Assembly (NCBI GenBank): GCA_019308645.1
Contig: JAFDHR010000165.1
Location: 1-5,728 of the forward strand
Reading direction: 5' to 3'
DNA: 5,728 nucleotides
Source of the DNA: Deltaproteobacteria bacterium
GTDB taxonomy: Bacteria > Desulfobacterota > DSM-4660 > Desulfatiglandales > B25-G16
Position numbers and translations under genes: made by a program
The notes under the pieces: model-generated
Told to the model about the DNA's origin: nothing
The model's input: only the letters and a program-made list of their open reading frames with translations
The model's database searches: none
Shown: piece by piece, positions 1 through 4,439 of the stretch
How the letters are laid out: each line of letters begins with the position of its first letter
Position numbering within the stretch: the first letter of the stretch is position 1

Positions 1-44
1 TCATCTTGTAAGATGAAAATAACGTTTTCACGGTCTGTTATCTT

Positions 45-67
45 TGATGCTTTCATAAAAAGCATCA
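45..67. repeat. Perfect 9-bp hairpin over the cassette C stop codon
   Basis: TGATGCTTT and AAAGCATCA pair perfectly around a 5-base loop and include the TGA stop of the AlbA_2 gene. On the minus strand no T-run follows, so it is not a canonical terminator for that gene. It could limit 3' RNA decay or be part of a degenerate cassette end. Confidence 0.5.
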
Positions 68-892
68 TAACATATATTTTTTAATTGCGCAATTAATTAT
101 GACGTTCAGTATAGCTGTAAATTTCACATTGAATGCGCTCCAGACTGCCCAATTGTTGCTGTCAAGAGGTTGAACAGATAATGAGCATCCTCCACTAACG
201 GTAGATAACACAATAATGTTCATGAAAATATCACTAGCAATGCCCCGACCACCATTCGATAATTGCAAGCCTAATTTCAAATTTAACTGTGGTGGGTTCC
301 CATTTACAAATTGGGGGATAGATATGCCAAACATGTGGAACACAGAAGGTTCTGGTCGTCTTCCAAACATGCCTGAAAGTACTGCGTGGGGAGTTGGGCT
401 AAAATTTGAACCTGTTCTGATATAATAATGATACTGCCCTTTCCCGGAGGAAATAACTTGGTGAGGAGCGTGGTTACTTTTGGGGATTAAAGTAATTACA
501 TAACCCTGAGGTTTATCTTCTGAATAGATAGAATGATTTTTCACTTCAGTATGTTGCGGAATAGTACAACTTGAAATTGCGCCTTCAAGCCAACTCTCGA
601 ATTTTTTTGCATCCTCTAAAGGGAATTTGGCCTGAGCAACATCTGCATAATCTACTCCGTCTCTACAATCTACTCCCCAAACAATTACACCCCCTTCAGA
701 GTTACCGAATCCTGAAATAGCTTTTGCTAGATTTTTTCTGTCATCTGGATCAAGTTTTCTTCCTGATCCCTCTCGAGTAGACCGCTTAAAATCTAAAAAT
801 AATGATTCAGTTTCACGGTTATCTATAAACTCATCAATTGCAGCCTCACCTTTTTCAATAATTTGTTCAAATATTTCTTCTGCATGGCCCAT
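65..892 (-). CDS. AlbA_2 (Schlafen-type) domain protein, integron cassette C
   Basis: A 275-residue soluble protein. Residues about 26-165 match the AlbA_2 / divergent AAA-4 family (PF04326), the fold shared with Schlafen proteins: ESLFLDFK at 29-36, a helix leading into AKAISGFGNSEGGVIVWGVD at about 56-75, and YYIRTGSNFSP at 156-166. The acidic/Lys set E29, D34 and K36 resembles the Schlafen nuclease pocket, but nuclease activity is inference. Residues 185-275 look like a beta-rich second domain (LSNGGRGIASDIFMNI at 211-226) that ends abruptly in IKKYML, so the C-terminus may be shortened. The ATG is supported by GAGG seven bases upstream. The start lies only 19 bases beyond the attC core at 911-917, as in a typical cassette. 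Bacterial AlbA_2 proteins are annotated as DNA-binding regulators or as parts of defence systems; the exact role here is unknown. The family call is firm, the function is not. Confidence 0.85.
   Translation of the reverse strand: MGHAEEIFEQIIEKGEAAIDEFIDNRETESLFLDFKRSTREGSGRKLDPDDRKNLAKAISGFGNSEGGVIVWGVDCRDGVDYADVAQAKFPLEDAKKFESWLEGAISSCTIPQHTEVKNHSIYSEDKPQGYVITLIPKSNHAPHQVISSGKGQYHYYIRTGSNFSPTPHAVLSGMFGRRPEPSVFHMFGISIPQFVNGNPPQLNLKLGLQLSNGGRGIASDIFMNIIVLSTVSGGCSLSVQPLDSNNWAVWSAFNVKFTAILNVIINCAIKKYML
81..96. repeat. 16-bp perfect palindrome TTAATTGCGCAATTAA
   Basis: The palindrome lies inside the last codons of the AlbA_2 gene and is followed on the minus strand by GTTATGA (71-65), a heptamer similar to the array's core sites. 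It could be a dimeric protein-binding site or a remnant of a recombination site. No function is shown. Confidence 0.4.
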
Positions 893-910
893 ATGATGTC
901 CTCATTTGAG

Positions 911-983
911 GTATAACGCCCACAATCACCTGTTCAGCGGAAGCCGCAGGCTGTAGCTAATCAGGTGCATTGTGATGTTATAT
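911..983 (-). other. Integron attC site between cassettes B and C
   Basis: Read on the minus strand, this 73-base site runs from core box ATATAAC (983-977) to core box GTTATAC (917-911). The arms CACAAT-G-CACCTG (974-962) and CAGGTG-ATTGTG (932-921) pair over 6+6 bases and leave a single extrahelical G at 968. Short unpaired spacers (two bases and three bases) separate the arms from the core boxes. The 29-base loop forms a variable terminal structure. One imperfect palindrome, an extra base on one arm and AAC...GTT ends are the hallmarks by which an integron integrase recognises a folded attC bottom strand. Recombination is expected between G and TT at 917/916. The site follows the cassette B stop by 29 bases. 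Confidence 0.88.
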
Positions 984-1012
984 TTTAAGTTCTCATAGAT
1001 TTCAAAATTGCT

Positions 1013-1528
1013 TTAAGTTGAAGAATGTAACTGAATCCAATCAGAATAACCCTCATTATTTTTTACTGTTTTAAAACGATATTGTTCTTCAAACTTAACC
1101 GGAATTAGATAGAGTTTAAATCGAAATTTTATCATTATCTCAGCGCTTGTTGGAATGCCCTTTGGAATGATGTTTTCATTGATAAATACTGTTGTAGTTT
1201 CTCCCGCCTTTAATTTAGGGATGTGATTGTTTTTTGGCCTAAAAGTCCCTCCCCGAAATTTCACATTAAATATTTTCATTTCTATAAAAAAGCATTCAAA
1301 CTCCAGATCCTTTACAGGAAGGAACCCATTATTTGTGATCGTAAAGGACGTATTGAAAGGGTTATGCGGACTAATGATCAAACCTGGTGCAACAATGACT
1401 TTTGGCATAAAAGCATAGATGCTGAATAAAAGAGATACACCACCAAGGATTGCGAAAATCTTTTTCCAAGACCACCTTACACCCTCAACAGCCTTTTGTA
1501 TTTTCGTTTTTTCAAAGTCATTTTGCAT
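1013..1528 (-). CDS. Single-pass membrane protein with exported beta domain, cassette B
   Basis: A 171-residue protein of no family I recognise. After a charged N-terminus (residues 1-22) comes one hydrophobic segment at about 24-43 (KIFAILGGVSLLFSIYAF). A beta-rich domain of about 125 residues follows (for example TSFTITNNGFLPVKDLEFEC at 59-78), with alternating hydrophobic residues and NNG turns reminiscent of an immunoglobulin-like fold. By the positive-inside rule the N-terminus (RWSWKK) is cytoplasmic and the beta domain faces the periplasm or exterior. No Shine-Dalgarno sequence precedes the ATG, which lies only 14 bases from the upstream attC, so initiation may depend on upstream translation or an attC-linked signal. 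It is the sole gene of a 631-bp cassette bounded by two attC sites. Its role is unknown. Confidence 0.8.
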   Translation of the reverse strand: MQNDFEKTKIQKAVEGVRWSWKKIFAILGGVSLLFSIYAFMPKVIVAPGLIISPHNPFNTSFTITNNGFLPVKDLEFECFFIEMKIFNVKFRGGTFRPKNNHIPKLKAGETTTVFINENIIPKGIPTSAEIMIKFRFKLYLIPVKFEEQYRFKTVKNNEGYSDWIQLHSST

Positions 1529-1541
1529 GAGATCAGTTTAA

Positions 1542-1596
1542 ATATAACCCCAAATCAGCGGCATGGTAGCATGTCCGCTGCATTTGGATGTTATGA
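1542..1596 (-). other. Integron attC site between cassettes A and B
   Basis: Read on the minus strand, this compact 55-base site runs from TCATAAC (1596-1590) to GTTATAT (1548-1542). The arms CCAAAT-G-CAGCGG (1587-1575) and CCGCTG-ATTTGG (1561-1550) pair over 6+6 bases with one extrahelical G at 1581. The spacer next to the outer box is AT, exactly as in the other attC. The loop is only 13 bases and contains CATG-gtag-CATG, a tiny hairpin. The stems differ in sequence from the other site while the architecture is identical, which is what attC recognition by structure predicts. The TAA stop of the upstream cassette gene (1593-1591) lies inside the outer box. Confidence 0.9.
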
Positions 1597-2019
1597 TTTT
1601 TTAGCAGCTTTTTCTTGAGTAATCTCATGCTCTTCAATTAATTCAGATTGAAGCCTTTTAACGATTTCTTTAACTTCACGTTTATCCTTAAAAGAAGAAA
1701 TATCTTTAAAGTTTAAAGGTTTCGTCTCTAACAGCATCGCCAGATTTTGCAACTCCATAATTATCTTATAGTATTTATTTGATTTTTCATGGAGATTACG
1801 AATTTCTTCTAAATAACTCTCATAAATTTTTTCCGCCGGGGCAGTTGGAATATCGTTTTCGTAAAATGTCTGAATGGCAAATTTTAAATCATTTTCAAAA
1901 AAATCATATGTAGTACCAACAAAAGCAAATAATAACTGTGTAGATTCCCAAAAGATATCTTCTCCAACAAGACTTTTTATTTTGTAAAATGGAGAGATAA
2001 GAAAAATTTTTTTTATCAT
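1591..2019 (-). CDS. C-terminal part of frameshifted cassette A protein
   Basis: This 142-residue frame is probably not an independent gene. Its N-terminal MIKKIF is the in-frame continuation of the 5' fragment (1904-2320) if one base is removed from the A8 run at 2014-2007, giving a single 242-residue product. What can be seen is a helix-rich, charged cytoplasmic region. VGEDIFWESTQLLFAFVGTT (18-37) is amphipathic, about residues 65-100 could form a coiled coil, and the tail EEHEITQEKAAKKS is strongly charged. The stop codon is embedded in the downstream attC, which is common for integron cassettes. No Shine-Dalgarno sequence is evident before this ATG, which supports a frameshifted fragment over a separate start. 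I recognise no family, and the function is unknown. Confidence 0.65.
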   Translation of the reverse strand: MIKKIFLISPFYKIKSLVGEDIFWESTQLLFAFVGTTYDFFENDLKFAIQTFYENDIPTAPAEKIYESYLEEIRNLHEKSNKYYKIIMELQNLAMLLETKPLNFKDISSFKDKREVKEIVKRLQSELIEEHEITQEKAAKKS

Positions 2020-2320
2020 ACATTAAAAATTTTCTGTCTAATGATTCTTTTCGCATCGGAATATTTACTTTATTAGAACCTTTAAACTCTTTGAGTAGCC
2101 TTAGGCTTAAAGCCCAATTCTCCCTGAAAATTTCTAAAGCATGATCAACATTGGACGAGATTAAATCCACTCCTTGTTCTAGGTATCGTTTAATTATTTG
2201 TTCATGTTCTCTTTTTTGAAAATATGTTAATAGCCCTAGCCTGTAACCTAACCAAATAGAGACTAAAACAGGAAGCAATGAGAACAAAATCGGTTTTATC
2301 TCGGATAGAAATTCAATCAT
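1904..2320 (-). CDS. N-terminal part of frameshifted cassette A membrane protein
   Basis: A 138-residue frame whose first 104 residues look genuine and whose tail (105-138, rich in Cys, Trp and Tyr) looks like out-of-frame translation. A hydrophobic segment at about 10-31 (ILFSLLPVLVSIWLGYRLGL) predicts one membrane pass. It is followed by basic FQKREHEQIIKRY and a long helical region with probable coiled-coil character (ALEIFRENWALSLRLLKEF at about 61-79). At residues 102-104 (DKK) the gene meets an A8 run; one A fewer joins it to the frame at 1591-2019. An in-frame stop lies about 25 bases upstream with no other ATG between, so the ATG at 2320 is the likely start, though no Shine-Dalgarno sequence is seen. 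The whole would be a membrane-anchored helical protein of unknown function. Confidence 0.6.
   Translation of the reverse strand: MIEFLSEIKPILFSLLPVLVSIWLGYRLGLLTYFQKREHEQIIKRYLEQGVDLISSNVDHALEIFRENWALSLRLLKEFKGSNKVNIPMRKESLDRKFLMYDKKNFSYLSILQNKKSCWRRYLLGIYTVIICFCWYYI
2002..2014 (-). other. A8T5 slippery tract at a frame break
   Basis: On the minus strand eight A's are followed by five T's. Both cassette A fragments read through this tract in different frames, and loss of one A would restore a single 242-codon gene. The cause may be a real mutation, a homopolymer sequencing error, or transcriptional slippage that yields a mixture of products. Confidence 0.6.
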
Positions 2321-2377
2321 AATAGAGATAAAAGAATAAGTGTTGAGTTAAAAATGCTTATACTTTTATATTTCGAA

Positions 2378-2384
2378 TCATAAC
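2378..2384 (-). other. Candidate outer core site of cassette A (possible attI end)
   Basis: GTTATGA on the minus strand resembles the core boxes of the two attC sites (GTTATAC, GTTATAT) and lies 58 bases before the first gene of the array. No attC-type complementary arms are found upstream of it, as would be expected if it belonged to an unstructured attI or were a chance match. A heptamer in AT-rich DNA is weak evidence. Confidence 0.25.
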
Positions 2385-2522
2385 ATAATACCAGACGTTT
2401 TATAATGCGTAATATTCTACGCGATTATTTCGCGAATATGTTAAAATTCTGTTATTTCAGTGTATTACATATAATTAGTATTATATAGAGTAAATAAATA
2501 CGCCTTTATGTTTTTCGATGTA

Positions 2523-2573
2523 GCTCTTTTAAGCGGAAATCACGTGCCTGATAGGAGAAGGGCACAAAAGAGC
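2523..2573 (+). other. Nested hairpin, possible structured RNA
   Basis: GCTCTTTT (2523-2530) pairs with AAAAGAGC (2566-2573), and inside it GTGCC (2544-2548) pairs with GGCAC (2561-2565). The two stems abut on the right side, while the left side carries a 13-base bulge. AGCGGAAA occurs both in the bulge region and just after the outer stem. I do not recognise an RNA family. Confidence 0.35.
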
Positions 2574-2735
2574 GGAAAGCTTGTGGAGGTGAACAGTAAA
2601 ATTAAAAACAACTGGAACAGGAACTATTGTTGTAACGAGTAGATATCTGGAACTTTCTCGTATCCAGCACGTATTTCATTCCTACACCCCAGAAAATGTT
2701 TATGTCAATATATTTCGTAACTACGCAGGTTGTCA

Positions 2736-2835
2736 GGTTCAAGGTTCAAGGTTCACGGTTGGTTGCCTTATCTTCATGCTGGTTTCTGTTCATAGTTTTC
2801 TAACCTTGACCTGTGAACCACTGAACTTTGAACCT
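2736..2835. repeat. GGTTCAA inverted repeat, MITE-like
   Basis: Three tandem 7-base units GGTTCAA, GGTTCAA, GGTTCAC (2736-2756) face an imperfect inverted copy ending in CTGTGAACCACTGAAC...TTTGAACC (about 2811-2834), with about 55 bases between the arms. The form suggests a dispersed, non-autonomous repeat. Copy number cannot be judged from one window. Confidence 0.55.
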
Positions 2836-2887
2836 CCTAAGAAACTAAATTTAAAATTAGGAATTAGCAATAAAAAAAGTTGCTTAT

Positions 2888-2914
2888 GAAACTCTTATGT
2901 AACTTATAAGTTTC
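2888..2914. repeat. Hairpin GAAACT-TTAT / ATAAGTTTC
   Basis: GAAACTCTTAT pairs with ATAAGTTTC with one bulged C and a 7-base loop. It overlaps a short direct repeat, CTTATGAAACT / CTTATGTAACT. It lies about 195 bases before the queuosine salvage gene and is not followed by a T-run. Confidence 0.35.
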
Positions 2915-3015
2915 TCCCATTTATAACCTTGAAGCGAGGCGTCAGGGTCATTTGCTGAGTAGTAACTATATTTGTTGAAATTCTAATACAGGTGTTTTCC
3001 GGATAGGTAACCTTG

Positions 3016-3045
3016 TTTACAAAGATTGGTAGACTCTGATATGTA
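3016..3045 (+). promoter_or_regulatory. Possible sigma-70-like promoter of the qng1 gene
   Basis: TTTACA (3016-3021) and TATGTA (3040-3045) are separated by 18 bases and lie about 63 bases before the start codon. Each box departs from consensus, so this is only the best match in the leader. Confidence 0.25.
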
Positions 3046-3107
3046 TACGGGTAAAATGATTTCTTTGAGCAAAAAAAGTATCATGATTTTTCAATAGGGT
3101 TAAAACT

Positions 3108-4070
3108 ATGAACCAGGTTCTTGAAACAACCCGGCATGTAACCAAGAGGAGCCAGCAGGTAACGATTGATAAACAGGCCCTTGCTGATTTCTCAAAGAAA
3201 TTGATTAAGGATGGAATTGAAATTCCCCCCTGGAATTATGACTATCACTTTTTCGATGGCGGTCACAAAACGGTTGCCTACCTCCTTGTGCTGGATAGCA
3301 TCAATTTCTGCTTCTGGCCGGCACCGGGTGAGGTTAAATTGGAAGTCCAGTATAAATCAGAAACACTCTCAGGGTATTATGCCCTTGCAGCATGTCTGAA
3401 AAAGGCACTCGATTCAGGAGTTCCAATCACCAGGGCTAAGTATTTAGCTGAACTATCTTTAGATAAATTCAGACAGATCTTGGGTGGAAAAGGAGAATTG
3501 CAGCTCATGGAAGCCCGCGCTCACATCCTGAATGAACTGGGAGCGTTTCTTATTACCAAATATAATGGAGAGGCGAACAGGCTCGTGGAGTCCGCTGGAA
3601 ACTCGGCGCTAAACTTGGTCGGGTTGCTTGTTGAAAACCTGCCCTCTTTCAGGGATGTTGCAAAATACCATGGAAAGAAGATATATTTCTATAAGCGGGC
3701 GCAGATATTTGTCGCGGATCTCTATGCGGCATTTGGCGGTAAAGGCTGGGGGTATTTTAAAGATATTGATTATTTAACTGCCTTTGCCGATTACAAACTA
3801 CCCCAGGTGCTGCGACATGTTGGCATATTTCAATATAGTCCCTCTATGGAGCATAAGGTGGATCAGGGTATCTTTCTTGAGGCAGGAAGCCCTGAGGAGA
3901 TTGAGATCAGGGCCAACACCATCTGGGCGGTTGAGCTGATTCGTCAGGAATTGAGGCGACTTGGAAAAGATATAAGGGCCTTTGAGATAGATTGGATCCT
4001 GTGGAATCTGGGCCAGGAAAGCCAGTTCAAGGCAAAACCCTATCATCGGACAGTAACCATTTATTACTGA
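3108..4070 (+). CDS. qng1: Queuosine-5'-phosphate N-glycosidase/hydrolase, Qng1 (DUF2419) family
   Basis: A 320-residue soluble enzyme, full length for the queuosine salvage family (PF10343, human QNG1/C9orf64). The family hydrolyses queuosine 5'-monophosphate to free queuine, a base that Tgt can reuse. Conserved blocks recognised: SINFCFWP at 64-71, YFYKRAQIFVADLYAAFGGK at 193-212, FADYKLPQVLRHVGI at 226-240, EIEIRANTIWAVELI at 264-278, IDWILWNLGQ at 294-303, and the C-terminal PYHRTVTIYY at 311-320. No signal peptide or membrane segment is present, so it acts in the cytoplasm. AGGG eight bases before the ATG supports the start. The gene lies upstream of tgt on the same strand, which fits a salvage pair, although the 369-base spacer may separate the transcripts. 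Its base composition is clearly less AT-rich than that of the cassettes. Confidence 0.93.
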   Translation: MNQVLETTRHVTKRSQQVTIDKQALADFSKKLIKDGIEIPPWNYDYHFFDGGHKTVAYLLVLDSINFCFWPAPGEVKLEVQYKSETLSGYYALAACLKKALDSGVPITRAKYLAELSLDKFRQILGGKGELQLMEARAHILNELGAFLITKYNGEANRLVESAGNSALNLVGLLVENLPSFRDVAKYHGKKIYFYKRAQIFVADLYAAFGGKGWGYFKDIDYLTAFADYKLPQVLRHVGIFQYSPSMEHKVDQGIFLEAGSPEEIEIRANTIWAVELIRQELRRLGKDIRAFEIDWILWNLGQESQFKAKPYHRTVTIYY

Positions 4071-4103
4071 TTTTGTAGAAATGATCAATTGAAACTTTTA
4101 TCT

Positions 4104-4121
4104 CTCACAGAGTGCACAGAG
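4104..4121. repeat. Left arm of 18-bp inverted repeat
   Basis: CTCACAGAGTGCACAGAG matches the reverse complement of 4356-4373 at 16 of 18 positions. The pair encloses most of the qng1-tgt spacer and could mark the ends of an inserted element. Confidence 0.5.
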
Positions 4122-4134
4122 ACACTGAACTTAG

Positions 4135-4161
4135 ACAGGATTTACATGATTTGCAGGATTC
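4135..4161 (+). repeat. Three 9-base ACAGGATTT-type units
   Basis: ACAGGATTT, ACATGATTT and GCAGGATTC follow each other without gaps, about 65 bases after the qng1 stop. The same 3 x 9 arrangement recurs after tgt at 5681-5707. Confidence 0.55.
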
Positions 4162-4200
4162 TTTTTCTCAGTTTTCAGTGGCTATAATTACACGTTAGTC

Positions 4201-4335
4201 AAAGAATCGCTTAAAATCTACATGGGAAGCCCAATGGGAATAATAAGCTTGCTTATTTTTCCCAAAAGCCCTTCCCATTGCTCCCAATGTGAAGACATTG
4301 GGAATCCCGCAAAGCAGAACTTTAAGCGATTCCTT
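4201..4335. repeat. Nested palindromic element with 12-bp perfect terminal inverted repeats
   Basis: GAATCGCTTAAA (4204-4215) and TTTAAGCGATTC (4321-4332) are perfect inverted ends; counting three further positions on each side gives 14 of 15 matches. Inside are a long hairpin (4236-4263: a 13-base stem with one mismatch and a TT loop) and a perfect 8-bp hairpin CCCAATGT-gaag-ACATTGGG (4283-4302). ATGGGAAG (4222-4229) can pair with CTTCCCAT (4271-4278), while CAATGGGAA (4232-4240) competes for the same bases (TTCCCATTG, 4272-4280). The element could be a MITE or a structured RNA in the tgt leader. It has no coding character. Confidence 0.6.
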
Positions 4336-4355
4336 ATGTCCGGTTCAAATTGCTT

Positions 4356-4373
4356 CTCAGAGCACTCTGTGAG
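4356..4373. repeat. Right arm of 18-bp inverted repeat
   Basis: CTCAGAGCACTCTGTGAG is the inverted partner of 4104-4121 and ends 66 bases before the tgt start codon. Confidence 0.5.
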
Positions 4374-4439
4374 CTCGAGCGATTTCCGCAGGGTGGAAAG
4401 AGCAGGCGTGAGAATCTCTTAACTATGTAATAAGATACG

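Larger units (their letters stand above)
2321..3107. other. Gene-free region between cassette array and qng1
   Basis: I find no reading frame with coding character on either strand over these 787 bases, and in particular no integron integrase. The left third (to about 2510) is very AT-rich. The rest holds a nested hairpin, a GGTTCAA inverted repeat, a smaller hairpin and a possible promoter, each listed separately. The region may be a decayed integrase side of the integron or an insertion landing zone. Confidence 0.6.
4071..4439. other. Repeat-filled spacer between qng1 and tgt
   Basis: No convincing gene lies in these 369 bases. They contain an outer 18-base inverted repeat pair, a 3 x 9-base direct repeat and a nested palindromic element, all listed separately. 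The tgt leader carries no strong Shine-Dalgarno or promoter that I can call. Confidence 0.7.

Noticed and set aside
20..43. GATAAC and GTTATT boxes close together, as a third attC
   Set aside because: Only about 13 bases lie between the boxes and no 6+6 stem with an extrahelical base can form.
216..425. Plus-strand reading frame opposite the AlbA_2 gene
   Set aside because: It lies antisense within a gene with a clear family match and has no family features of its own.
2378..2450. A third attC at the right end of the array
   Set aside because: Upstream of GTTATGA no arm complementary to CGTCTGGTATTAT is present, so only the heptamer was kept, as a weak boundary candidate.
2480..2508. Minus-strand promoter with TATAAT for the cassette array
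   Set aside because: The -10 box is perfect, but no -35 resembling TTGACA occurs at 16-18 bases, and such hexamers are expected by chance in this AT-rich stretch.
2736..2835. A CRISPR array
   Set aside because: The direct units are only seven bases and contiguous, with no spacers, and the second half is an inverted copy.
2915..3107. A preQ1 riboswitch in the leader of the qng1 gene
   Set aside because: No compact H-type pseudoknot signature with an A-rich tail before a ribosome site was found.
4222..4422. Short plus-strand reading frame in the qng1-tgt spacer
   Set aside because: It is made of inverted-repeat sequence, has no ribosome site and shows no protein-like composition.
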